Shown here piece by piece: positions 1 through 12,140 of a stretch of DNA of 64,000 nucleotides; position 1 is the first letter of the stretch; the number at the start of each line of letters is the position of its first letter. The stretch lies in NCBI GenBank assembly GCA_037013685.1, contig CM072892.1:18047501-18111500 (forward strand), in the 5' to 3' direction. This stretch comes from Acridotheres tristis. Its lineage: Eukaryota; Chordata; Aves; Passeriformes; Sturnidae. The notes under the pieces were generated by a model, which saw only the letters and a program-made list of their open reading frames with translations, was not told where the DNA came from and did not search any database. Position numbers and translations under genes: made by a program.

Positions 1-1800
1 TTAAATTACTCTCTTTTCTTAGTTATTCCAAAGTCTCAGAGAGAACCATAAAACCAGATTTCTGGCTGAACATCAGGAAACATGCAAGGTTTTTTTCCAG
101 TCACGTAAAGCTCAGTGCTTTCAACATTTTCTGTTTGCAGGGGTCTGTGTTGTGTGAATAACCAAAAAGCTATCCAAACACAAACGATTCATTGCTCTGT
201 AATAATATAGTTTGTTTTCTAAAACAACCAGAAAACATCACACATTTTCCCAGGAGATAACTCAAACTTCGTTTCCTACGCTATTTCATTATTAACAAGA
301 TTTCTTCCCTACTCCGGAGAAATTAAATGATTTGTATATTCTGCAAATTTCTCAGCTCATATTTTGCTAAAATAAACAAGAGTATTTATAAATCGCAAAC
401 GAAAAACCTCTTAAAGCCACTTTTACAACCTATATATTTCTGTCACTTGAGACCCAAATTTCTTTTCTCATTGCCTACGTCTACATTTTCACTTCAAAGG
501 CTGCTGTTTTGTATTCAGCTGCAGCATGCTCAGCTATTGTTTCCCCTATCGCTCTGCTATCAGGGTTTCTGCAGGTTGACAATTATTACCGTGGGCCAAG
601 AGAAAATGAAGTCAGCACACTTACATGTGCTTTTTCCGGCTGGCATGCGTGATATCCTCCTAATCAGTTATCATTCAGTAGTCTTCTCACTTCGTTTCCA
701 GGCTTGATTTAAGATACCTTTTGAAACCACAAAATCAGCGTGTGTGACATTCTGTTCTTTATCTATTCCAGCACAGAAATAATTTTAAACGTTACATTTT
801 GCTGAGGCTACCTGTGATTCATTAAATTTGTGTTCTGCTCCTAGCAAATGACCTCTGTCCTATGAAAGGATGTAAAATAAGAGGAAATTAGACTTGAAAG
901 TTTCTTTCTTTCTTAAGTGACACTGGAAAGATAAAATTTGTGTATGAAATGTGAGGAAAACTTCTTGCTAATATGTAACAGTACTTCGGTATTCAAAAAC
1001 ATTTTTTCTTTGTATTTCATCTCCTTAGACAATGTCTCTAAATTTTCTTCATAGTTTTTTAGTTCCTTTTTTTTCTTTCAGTGATTTTTTTTCACTGACA
1101 TGATATTCCAGTGTTCTGATATGCCAATATATATAGTTTTTAAATTTAAATACAGTATTAAATTTAATAAAAATGGAAATGTCTTTTAAACTAGTAAATA
1201 TTTCTGAAATAAAGCATTGAGTATTTCCAATGTTGACAGAGAAACTTCAGATATTGGACTTTTTTTCCCATTTTTTTCAATGAAAGAGTCAATAATTAAT
1301 TCTCCAATAACCCTTTTTCTATGTTTTTAAATAACTAAATTTTAGCTTCAACTTATGCAAGTAGAGAAATAAAAAATAAAGCCTTTTATAGAAAAAAAAA
1401 GAATATTAACTATCAGGTTTTATTCGAATGTCACTTAATAAAGAAACATGTCAACAGGAAGTTTTTCCTTCTGATAAAAATAGCAAAGAAACATTATATA
1501 ACCCCCCTGACCCTGTGGCTAAAAAAGCAACAGATCTTATGCGTTTCAGCTGCAGAAAATTGAATACCTTAATGAAAAAAAAAAATGTTCCTCAAGGCAA
1601 GAAAAGCTGGAAAGTAAGAGGCATTTACCCTGTTATTTATTTTTTAGCTCATTTTATCTGGCTTCCCGCCCAAAGGTCAAAACCACTTGTGGCCCATAAG
1701 GAGAGTCCTCCTTTGCAATGTATTAGGAATTTCCAGGCCTAATTTCCTCTTCTTATCACAGATAAATCATCATGGAAAACTCTACCACCCCAAAACATAT
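1..1800. other. Unique AT-rich non-coding DNA
   Basis: No gene, exon or recognisable repeat was found. Forward reading frames at 327-707 (126 codons) and 1428-1742 (104 codons) are compositionally ordinary, have no motif I recognise, and are best explained by chance. Poly-T and poly-A runs are scattered through 1020-1400. The stretch 500-770 is less AT-biased and has mixed, non-repetitive composition, so it is a weak candidate for conserved non-coding DNA. That is an impression only. Confidence 0.6.
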
Positions 1801-2210
1801 TTAAGAAAAGAATGACCAAAGCCTTACAGTCCATGTTTCCAGGCCATGCAGGCTGGAAGACAGACAAGAGAGCCTCCTCTTCCTCCTTACAGCTGCCAGA
1901 GCCCTGGGGGTACCCTGGGGACTGACTGTCCTGGCCGGTGACCCTGGACCTGCCACCCCCTCTGTCCCGACCCAGGGCTCCATTCCCACATCAGCACATG
2001 ATGTTTGGGAATGTCTCAAGGTAGAGCTGGGCCTCAGCTGGACCCAGTCGGGGTGAGACTCCATCAGCTGGGAAATGCAAGGCAGAGGAATGGCCCGATC
2101 TGCTGGACCTTGAGCTGTGTGCTTTGCCTTCAGGTGCAGTGAGGGGGCTTCAGCCCATTTCATTTATCAGTGTAGCACTGGCCTGAGGACCCTCAGGGAC
2201 TGTTTCTCTT
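1801..2210. other. Isolated GC-rich block of unknown origin
   Basis: Composition jumps here. The 60-base stretches beginning at 1861 and 1921 are about 63% and 70% G+C by direct count, in surroundings that look close to one third G+C. CpG is sparse, so it does not read as a CpG-island promoter. The reverse strand is open for 120 codons (1801-2163), rich in Pro, Ser, Arg and Leu, with no domain I recognise; GC-rich DNA has few stop codons, so this is weak evidence of coding. It could be a fragment of an unrecognised retroelement, a retrocopy or an isolated exon. I favour a repeat fragment without being able to name it. Confidence 0.4.
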
Positions 2211-5200
2211 GGACTATTCCTTTAGGGCACTGTGAAAACTAAATACTACTGAGTGCATGGCCATCAGACAATTGTCATTAGGGCTCAATGACTTTTAAGC
2301 CAACAGTGAGAAACCTGACAAACCTCAAGTCTGAGGTCTCACTTCTGGGCAGAGCATTAGCTTAGTAAAATAAAGGGAATATCTCTTGCTGTTTAGGATT
2401 CATCAGTACATGTAGTTTTCCTGACTTATTTTTGGCATAGTTGTCAATATGCTATTCTGTAGTCCCTCATGCAGACTCCAGGTTGCAATACTTGGCTGTA
2501 TTTAAGGTGGGAACCAAAGAGCACCACAGATCATTACTTTGTCATGGAATTTGTCTACCAGAAACATACATGAAGAGCCATAGGCTCACTATGGGCAGAC
2601 TAAAAGATAGAAATCATGCATTTATGGTATTTCATAGTTACTCTTATCAAATGACCTTCCAAATATGTAACAAAAGCAATCAACTTCTGCTGTGATGTTC
2701 CCCGGAAAACACTTCAGAGACCAACATAGTCTGCACATTTTAAAGCAAAGTGCAACCTTGTAGGAGCTTGTCTATTAAACACTCAAGTGCTTGTCACCAT
2801 TCTCCTACAAAACCACTCCTCTGATCATTGTAATATGAGACAGCCATTATTTGAGAATACAGCACTGCAGAGAAGCAAAGGCTGGATGTACTTTACTCAT
2901 CAACATGACTTATTCTACTATTATTGTGCATTTGTTGAGAATTAATCCTGAATTAGGTGATGTTTGCCATAGTTCTAAACGTACAGAAATCAATGTGATG
3001 TGACAGTATTTGCTTGCCTAAAAACTTCAGAGAAGTTTTGCTGTTTGTTCCAAGATATGACTATTATTTTTGGGTGAAAGACGGCACAGAGAGAAAGTCT
3101 ATATGACAGATTTTTAAAATTGCTTCACCTTTTCAGCCATGCAAATAAGAAATCAGCAGTGGTGTAAATTGCATTTTCATATATTTGCTATAAATTCAGT
3201 GCCTGCTATCCATTTTCCTCTATTCTCCTCAATCCAAATGAAACCTTTACAAAACTTAGACCCTGTTTTATATATGTTATCTGATAGATAGTTAGAAATA
3301 GTAAAGGCAAAGAACACGAGGTAAAAAGTAGGAGTGTACTTCAACACACTACAATATATTCGGGGAATAAAAAAAAAAAATTAAAAATAATTCAATAATG
3401 GTATAAGTGGAATTTTTAAGACATCTCACTAAAAAAAAATGTTTGGCTTAAATATAGAAATGTTTCTGAGAATACAGTTTCATGGCCCCAAGACCCAGAG
3501 TAATCCTGACAAATATTCACTGTTTAACTATACTGTTTAACTTAAACAAATTGTTAGATTTTTGTAAGCAATCAGAAAAAAATGGCACCTCTAGAGTTTG
3601 AAATGACCTTTGGAATCACTTTGTGCAAGACTGTGAATCCATTGTACTTCCACTGTTGGCTGATGAAGGTGTGTTAAATGAGGTGCATTACTCACAGTCC
3701 TTTCTGGCAGACTAGTAGGCTACTCTGTTTAGCCTCACATATTCCCTGCATTGAATATGGGCCTAAAAATCATTTTAAGCACTTATTTTCATTCTACATT
3801 TCCTAATTTCTTTGTTCAATAAAGAATACAAAATTAAGATTTGCTGCATTGTGATCTGTGCTTCACATCAAATTATTTAAGTTAGCCCTCAGTTCCTTTC
3901 TTGGCTTTGAGTAAAAAGGGCAGAATAAGTTTACCCACAGACACCATCTGTCATACTGAGTTCATAAAACACTTTTCAAATGCCATTCTGTGGACATGTG
4001 TAGTCATTTAGTTATTTATCCTCTCTTACTGTTATTAAGGTAAGAACAAATAGGGACATGCTAAACGGAGGACTTTCACAATGCCTGTTCTTGTTTAAGA
4101 TTAGTCTTTTTTTATGACTTTTAGCAGAATCAACTGCTTTTGATTCTTTAAACCTCTGAACTGTTGTTTAACTACTCAATTTCTGACCTAGTAAATTGAA
4201 AAGCACTTGAGACTTACACCTTACTTAGTACAGATGTTAATTAGTCATAACTTTTTTACAAGGGGTATGTGGAAATTATGTTTTGAGAAGATTTTTCAAA
4301 GATTAGGAATTAGATAATACTATAGTGAAATCTACAGCTGAAGGCAGTAAACAACAGATTTAAAATGCAGCTAAGTATGTACAACTGAACTATATTCTCT
4401 GTCTTTAACAAATACAGAAATAAAGGTAAATACAGTAATTCAGGTTATGCAGGTGAGCTGATTAAAATGAGTACATTCTCCTTCAGTCTCACAACACAGT
4501 CACCGGCACCATAAAGAGAATTAAGGAGTGCCAACCCTTTCTGTCATTGTGTAAATCACTTTGAGGGAATTAATTTCCTTGAACTGCAGACAAACTGCCT
4601 AGCTCTTAAAAGGCTAAAGTAGTCATTCAAGCACCTTTAATAGGGGATAAAAATTACCATGTTCAAAGGCAATTACCCATTTTCAAAGCCAGGTTTGCAA
4701 TGCCATAGTTTTACAATCAGTTTAAACCAGATTAAGCTGTCAGGGTTCTAATTCTCCCTTGTGTCAGCACAAGCATTTACCTTCCGGTTAAAACTAAACA
4801 GTTGATTTTTTGCTATGTTAGTTTTAAGCAAGATCAATTCACCGACCTGGTTCACTATTCAGTCATACAGAGCTTTCCCAGGAGGGAAAAGATGGCAGGG
4901 AGGTAAAAGGGGGGCAACAGAAACACTTCTCTTGGCATCAGTGCCAGATGCTGTTGCTGTGAATTGATTGTGAAGTTACAGCATTAGAGGCAAAAGGTTG
5001 CTGTCTGTTGATTACAGATGGGACCTCACTGGCTGACCTGGGCTACAGGGCAGTAGAAAACACCCTAAAGGTATATGTGTAGAGTAGTTGTGAAGACTAA
5101 GGCATTACATTTTTCATGCAAAAATATATTTCTTAACAAAATGGAAAAGGATTTTTCTTTCTTTTCATCTTAGAACACTTCCAAACATGCTGTGTGCATA

Positions 5201-6019
5201 AAACTAAAGAAGGTAGTTTTTTACAGAACAAAAATTCATTTTCAGAATACTACATGGACACATATTGTACTTATATTTTAATTTAACTATGCACAGGGGA
5301 ACTAAATACACAGTCTGAGTTGAATAGAAATATGGGAGAACTAGACCCACAATATATCTCGACTACAGTTTCTATCAAATGCTGAAGTCCTTTGGGATTC
5401 ATATGGATTGATAAAAAAATTAAAAAGGAAAAAAAACAATAAACTTTAATGGAAACCATGTTTCTCTTCTGTTGCCAGGAGGGATTATAATATTCTTAGT
5501 ACTACATATCTTTCAGAAAGAAAAGTGGGCATAAAAAAAGGGGGCGGGAATATGCAGCATAAGGTAAGGGGAGGAAAACAAGCTTACATTTGTTTTTATA
5601 TCTTACAGTGTTTATGATTTGAAGGGGATCATTTGATATGACAGATAGGTCTTTCATCTTTTAGACCACCAAAAAGTGAAAAAAGTTCAGACCAGTGGCA
5701 CAATATTTTTAGAAGAGAGTAACAAAGTAAAAGCTTCCACCTAGTTTGGAAATGTCATGGAGATGCATTTTTCAGAGACAGAGGATGGTGCTTGTGAAAG
5801 TACTGAAAGATGCAACAGAAGAGACAGTAGTGTCCTTTTCCTGATTACAACTTAATTATTAGATTATCCTAAATCATGAGCTTCAATTGGCAGTCAGATA
5901 CAAGGTTCATTGAATTAGCTTGGATAAGATCTGAATTAATTTGTCTTTAATCCATTTTACCCCATGCTGTAGTTGATCCTCTTCTGCTTGTAGGCACCAA
6001 CATTCTTTGTGATCCGTAG
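2211..6019. other. Unique AT-rich non-coding DNA
   Basis: No gene or recognisable interspersed repeat was seen. The longest frame, 2441-2695 forward (84 codons), has no recognisable feature. The section 4430-4870 has a balanced, non-repetitive texture typical of conserved non-coding DNA, which cannot be established from one sequence. Short homopolymer tracts occur near 3370, 5410 and 5535. Confidence 0.6.
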
Positions 6020-6340
6020 TTCTGCCCCTGTGCTCTGGTGAGACCCCACCTGCAGGGCTGCATCCAGCTCTGGGCTCTCAGCACAGGAGGGACATGGACC
6101 CACAGGAGTGAGGCCAGAGGAGGCCAACAACATGATCAGAGGGATGGAGCATCTCTGCTATGAGGACAGGCTGAGAGAATTGGGATTGTTCAGCCTGGAA
6201 CAGAGAAGGCTTTGGGGTGATCTAATTGTGGCCTTCCAGTGCCTGAAAGGAATTTGCAGGAAGGAGGAAGCAAGACTATCTACAAGAGCATATAGTGACA
6301 GGACAAGAGAGAATGAGTTCAACTTGAAGGACAATACAAC
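6020..6340 (+). mobile_element. CR1 LINE fragment (near 3' end of ORF2)
   Basis: This matches the part of the avian CR1 retrotransposon just upstream of its 3' end, in sense orientation. Diagnostic blocks in order are a GAGACCCCACCTGCAGGGC segment (6041-6059), a 'catccagctctgggctctcagcacaggagggacatgg'-type segment (6061-6097), the 'ctgagagaattggg..ttcagcctgga' segment (6170-6200) and the 'gccttccagtgcctgaa' segment (6232-6248). Homology fades after about 6340, before the CR1 3' tail. The copy is therefore truncated at both ends: 5' truncation is normal for CR1, while the lost tail implies a later deletion or divergence. The open frame at 6108-6389 lies inside this element and is not a host gene. 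Confidence 0.9.
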
Positions 6341-7959
6341 TGAAGAGATCACTTCTGTTGCTTTTTGCATCCCTCACCCCCTGCCCTGAACAATTTTCAT
6401 TGATAGGAGAGATACTACAACTGGTTTTGATTTCAATTTTACATTACACTCCCTCCATAAATACCAAAACACAGAATATCAAGTAGAAATGAAAACTCAT
6501 ATTTTTGAACAGTGATTATACAAATTAGAAATGGTGAAGAAATGCTGAAATATTCCCCTTTTAAAAAATAGTTGGAACAACGACTGAAAAAAGGAGACTC
6601 AGCACATCCAAAGTGTGATGCTGTGATTAATTATCCTATGCACAAGAGGAAGAAAACAAGTATTATCATGGTAAGATAAGATATTATTCTGTGGGAAATT
6701 ATATCAACAGAAGCTTTGTGAAAAGAAAAGGAAGCTTTTGTGTGGTCTTTGTCATGAAAACAAAACAAAATCTGGATCAACTTATAGTTTATATAAACAA
6801 TAGAATTGGAGGTTTTTATGACATCATTTATGGAATTTTAATTGGTACAGAGACTCATGAAGCTGTCAGACTACAGAGACTGGAGCAGAAAATTAAGAGT
6901 AGAGAACTGAAAAGCATACAACTCTATTTTATGTCATCTATTTTGTATGCTATACCTTTCCCTTATATGTTGAAATAATACTATAAAATTAACGTTTCAT
7001 TTCCTCTATTGAAATTCTTTCTTTTCCCAGTGGTGCTTTGGGTTCCTTTTCCTAAATGTTAATTTAGAGTGCAATGTGTCAAACACATAGAAGAAAAACA
7101 TTTAAAAATTAATTATATAATTTCATTTGTAAAAAAATATTATTGTAAACTGGTATTATGCCCTTTGTTTTACCCTACAGAAACCCTCTTCACTTTTAAG
7201 GATTTCCAGTGTCTGGGAGACACTAAGATAGCCTCTGTGACTTTAAAAAGTAGGTGGAAAATAACTCAGAGTCAGATCCAACTCTCATTTATTTTAATGT
7301 GAATTGAGCCTACAATGAAACGATTAGGAAGGGAAAAAAAATAAAACCCCCAAGGAAAAAAATCAAATACCAACATAAGTTCAAGTAACTAATGAGATCA
7401 AATACTGGTTACTCTTTTTCTTATTTTCTTTCTAAATTGAGGATGTTCAGTCTGTGTAGTATCTCAGCCCCTCAAATAGAAACAGAGCCTGACATTAAAA
7501 TGTATTTTTCCTGAAGAGCAGTGCTATATCCTTTTCAAAGGCAGGAAACTACACAGCATTGTGTCTTCTCAAGTTCAAAAGTAAATTTGAGGTTGAGGAT
7601 GCACCTGACTAGAAACCAAGGTCTTCTGATCTAATCCTTAGTAAAGTGTAATCTTGACAGAAAAATGGCCTCTGCTCCCATCAATCAACCTGTGTTGTCT
7701 TCTGGCAGCAGGCTGCCTATCCTTACTTAGGTATCTTTGGGAAATGCACACTTATTCTTGAGAAGATAGTAAATTATACCAGTCTGACTAGGAGTAAGCC
7801 AGAAATAAACTGTATTTCTTGTCTTTTAAGTACAGTTACTCTGCTCCCTTTTATGTCAGAAAAGCCTAATGTACCTTATTTGCTCTTTAGATAGTTCTTC
7901 AATGCCAACTCAATGGTTGTAGGAAACGACAGACAAATTAATTTGCTTTTTTGTCTTGT
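6341..7959. other. Unique AT-rich non-coding DNA
   Basis: Nothing recognisable was found. Frames at 6691-6978 (95 codons) and 7069-7302 (77 codons) have amino-acid content typical of translated AT-rich DNA (many Lys, Ile, Tyr and Phe) and no known motif. Confidence 0.6.
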
Positions 7960-9420
7960 AAACATATGAACCTATGAAAAAAACCCAACAGTTTTATAAG
8001 GGCATATGAAGTCTCTAAAGTAAAAGAAGATGGGGATGCAGTTTAAATCAGAATTAGTCAACTAGCACAACGAAGTTAACCAACCTGAATATTTGTCTGG
8101 CATAATAAAATTAAAGACAATATTAAGTGATAAAAGGTGAAAAAAATTAAAGAAATAACTATAAATAAAAAAGAGCTTGGGGATTTTCTGAAAGAAAATT
8201 CAAAGGCAGAAACATAAAACACACAATGAAGGGAAACTAAACAAAAAGCTTGAATCATATGACATAGCACCCTGAAATTAGAGCCACATGTGATAAATGG
8301 ATGGAACAAACGTAAGTTGAAACACTTAAGAGTTTAGACGTATGTGAAACTTGGTCTTACAGCTAAAAAAAGGACAAAGAAAACAGCCAAAAGAAGGACA
8401 AGAATAGGTGAATATAGAAATTACCGGTCCAAAGTTCTGCTTTTGGTTGGTTTGTGTCATCACATGGTGTTAGATTGCAATAGACTACAACAACACACAT
8501 CACTATCATATGAACACACTTTATCAGCACAGAGGCAAATATTCAAAAGCACCCAGCTTGGATGCAGATATACACAAGGCCAAAAACCAGCAACAACAGA
8601 GTTAGGGACAGAAAATATAACATTTTCAATATCTGTTTCATTTATTGCCAATTACAGGGATAATATATAGACTAGAGTGCTTCTTTTTGAAGTTAGATGA
8701 CATGGCTTTTTGCAAAGAGCATGCTTTCATCTATTTCTATCCAGTAAGCAGGATGGCTAAAGCATCATTTGAAATAAGTAAGTAACCAAAATATAGATGG
8801 AGATTGTATTCAATGAATAGAAACTAGGATAAACAACTTTAATAATTACAAACAAACATAGAAGAAAGGATCTGGAGCAAATACGCAAAAACATGAAACT
8901 GCAAATTACAAGAACTGTGGAACTAAGAGTTCTCAATTATTCCAGATGTCAACCATAATTAACTCAGAAAAATCCCCTGTTCTATAAAAGACAAATTTAA
9001 AGAGGAAAAGGTTTTTAACACCTGAGCTAAGCTAAAATAGTGGAAAGTGCCTTGGTAGAATAGGAATGGAAAAAGTACAAGACTTAAAACAGATTAATAA
9101 GAGATATAACTCCTATACAGAACAAATAAGTTCTTCTCAGTTTTTTTGAAGACCAATCATGAAGATACAGACACTTTAAAAAAAAAATGAGACAGTGCTA
9201 TTTTATGCAGGTAGATGGCATTCACTATTCACAGGACAGAGCAGGACATGCTAAAACAAGCAAAGGAGCATATTGGGAATTCAGATAGACATCTTGAAAC
9301 AAACCATGGCAGAAACAATAAAAATATTTCAGGTCTGGTTTGCTTTTCTTCTCCAACATGACAATAAAATGAAAAGCTTACATTTTCAGAGATTGTCGAG
9401 AGCAACAACACTGTCAAGAT
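7960..9420. other. A-rich, strand-asymmetric non-coding block
   Basis: For about 1.4 kb the forward strand is strongly enriched in A over T, and purines exceed pyrimidines, unlike both flanks. The forward frame at 8344-8670 (108 codons) begins with a Lys/Arg-rich stretch that follows from the A-rich composition. No CR1 or LTR signature is visible. A very old, unrecognisable retroelement is possible, as is ordinary compositional drift. Confidence 0.35.
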
Positions 9421-12008
9421 GATAATGTCTCTTTAAAAGTCTTTACTGCCTCTTCTGCTTTTGAGTATGCTCTGGCTCTGTTTTAGAGGTAATACAAACA
9501 TTATGTAAATGAATGCTTGAATCCACATGTTCAAAGGACGAGAACGCCTTAGGAGAAAAAAACACCACTTGCATTTGTATAATTGCTTTATCTCTGCCAC
9601 AGATACTTAGCATCTGCTTTTACTAACACTCGTGAAGTTGTCTGGGAGCTTTGACTCAGCTCATTAGCAGGTTTACTGCAGCCAAGAAGTCAATGGACCG
9701 CAGAGCAAAGTGTCTTTTTCAGAGGCAAAAGGGAAACAGGCATGTGAAAATGGACTAATGCATACACCACTAGAAAAGTTCAGTGTCACTGCTCTATAGT
9801 ACCAGCACTGCTTGTCAATGTAGTAATGATGCATTAGTGTGTTAATGAGGACCAAACACAGACAACAGGACTCATGTGTCCTCGTACAGAGTCTCCGTAT
9901 AAACTCAACCCTGGCACTGAACTATGGCAGCAGCAATAACCACCCAAATTTCAACATATCTCTGCTCAGGACCCCAGCACATTTTTATTGTGTTTGTTCG
10001 TAGGAAGTTGTTACACACATACTGACTGAGAGGCAATAGGCTTTTTCTAGTATAAAGAGAAAAAAAAGTCCTGATCTAAAAATCAGTTTAATAGCATATA
10101 TTTTTGTTTCATGCAGAAAGAACTTATAGCACTGCAGCTAAGCTGTTCCCAGGCCTTAAATTCCAGCCAGAGCTGAAGGCACATTTGCAGATAATACCAT
10201 GTGAGTGACACTTAAAGCTTCCAGAGGGAAAGGACATAGCAGAGATCATAGTACTACTTCTTGTTAGCACTTGCTTGAGACCTGCATTAGGTATTCTAAT
10301 CAGACTGCAGCAAATTTCATTGCATTACGATCCATATATTCTTCATCTTTTTCAATATTGTTAGTGCTATACATATTTCTTGCTCAAGGGGACATGACCA
10401 GTTGCAAATCCTCTTTTGTCTTGAAACCTACGATTCTGGTAATGAACTTTTGTAATTTAAATTCACTGGACAGCTATCTTCATACTGGAAATAAAAACTT
10501 TAATTATGGATACCATGGGAGCCAGGATATTAAAGTATAATTTTCAATACTTTACTATTTATTTTTACAGCATTAAGCTAAAAGTATGGTCTAATATTTT
10601 ACACATCTTTTTCTTTTAAGTGCTGTTTAAAGACTGCGTTGACTTTTTAGAGTAAAATCTATTGCTTACCACCCCTGTCACATTCAACCAAAGAGAAAAA
10701 AGCATTGGGTAGGTTTTCTTCATCCAGAACCACAAAAATTAGAGTAAATTAGAATATTTTCCTGGCAAAGCTGCCAGTGAGGCACAGAACTGAATCCAGC
10801 TTGCTTTTGGGCAGGTGATGTGCATGCCTGAATGCTGGCAGCAGAACACCTTTCAAGTACAAGGTGAAGTAAAGATCTCAAAAATGGATACAGTAGATAT
10901 GAAATAAGAAGAAACTGCTCTGAAATACTTCTGTGACCATATGTTTCAGCATTATGTGAGGCTAAATTATCCCTCTCCAGTATTTTATATTTAGAACTCA
11001 CCTACTCTACAAGTAACATGAAACTCAAGTGCTTTATCTTAAACTACTTTGTACTAGAATCTGCCAAGATAATTTCTTAATTCTTACACTACAGTTCACA
11101 CAACTGTATATAACAATAACTTTCAAAAAGAGAGCCCAGACAGATAGGGATTAAAAAATAAATGTGCTCCTAACTCTAACAGAAACGGTGTGGGCCATAC
11201 AACAGACAAATATATGGCTTGGGAAACAGGAAGGGCTGCTGAACACTTTCAAGCTAGGAAGTTGTTTCGGTATTTTTTTCCTGATGGTTGCATCTCTGAT
11301 TAGTGCATCACAAATTGCAGTCCTAGGTAATCTTCCAAAACATTACTGTTTGGAGTATGTACTGTAGGTATGGAAAGCTGAATTTCTTCACCTTCCTTCT
11401 ACAAAACCCCACCAAGGTTATTTAACCCATGACCTAACAGGTGACTAGAATTCATAATGAACATTTTGAGGGTAATTTTAAAGTTTATCAAAAGTTGCAG
11501 GATCTAATTACTTGTAGAAAATATTAATATTTGACAAGTGCACCAAAAGCAACCAAAACCCCCTCTTAAAGCAGGTTTTTTTTCTACTTCACCTGAGAGT
11601 CTTCATTTTATGTAATGTCTCCATTCAGAAATATCCTAGTATGTTAAGATATTATTCAATAGCACTTGGATATTTACAACACATATAATCATAGTATCCT
11701 GTGATTATTTTTTAATCCCAGTAAAGTTGATAGTGGAAATCTGATACTGGAAACTTCTGTATTAGCACTTTATGGCATCTGAAGATTTTTTTTTTTGGTA
11801 GCTATTTATAGCTATTTGAAGTTACAGTGATTTGAAGCTACATAAGGTACTGCGTTAAACAGCTCAGACAGTTGTTTCCACAGCTGAATCTCAATGACAT
11901 TTCAAATCAGCAATTTTGTATGCCTAACTGAAAAATTTTCACCTGAACTTTCTTGACAATAGATATATTTATCCTTGCACTTTACTCTGAGAGAGATGAA
12001 TGCTACAC
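9421..12008. other. Unique AT-rich non-coding DNA
   Basis: No gene or named repeat was seen. The segment 9430-9700 is balanced in composition and non-repetitive, and contains homeodomain- and octamer-like words such as ATGTAAAT and GCATTTG. It is a weak candidate for conserved non-coding sequence. No frame in this stretch exceeds 93 codons (10720-11001, reverse) and none carries a motif I recognise. Confidence 0.55.
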
Positions 12009-12140
12009 TTTCCCATTTTACAGATGAGGAACTGCAGCAAAAAATCAAATCACCTGTCCAAAATCAGACAGACAGTCTTTGACAAAACTATGAACTCTAA
12101 ATCCCAGGATACCAGTGTAGTCATTGGACCACTCTTCAGC
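12009..12140 (+). mobile_element. MIR-like ancient SINE (3' half)
   Basis: The segment beginning CCCATTTTACAGATGAGGAA (12012-12031) is the hallmark of the 3' half of MIR-type SINEs. It is followed in the right order by a degraded 'acttgtccaaaatcacacagacagtctgtgacaga' region (12050-12085), a 'gaactctaaatcccaggat' region (12092-12110) and a terminal 'ccagtgtagtcattggaccact' region (12112-12133). In MIR and amniote MIR-like families this portion derives from the L2/CR1-like 3' end. Divergence is high, as expected for an element older than the bird radiation. The 5' tRNA-derived head is not recognisable. I am fairly sure of the family and not of the subfamily. Confidence 0.72.

Noticed and set aside
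327..707. 126-codon forward frame
   Set aside because: Phe/Leu/Ser/Lys-rich translation of pyrimidine- and A-rich DNA, with no motif.
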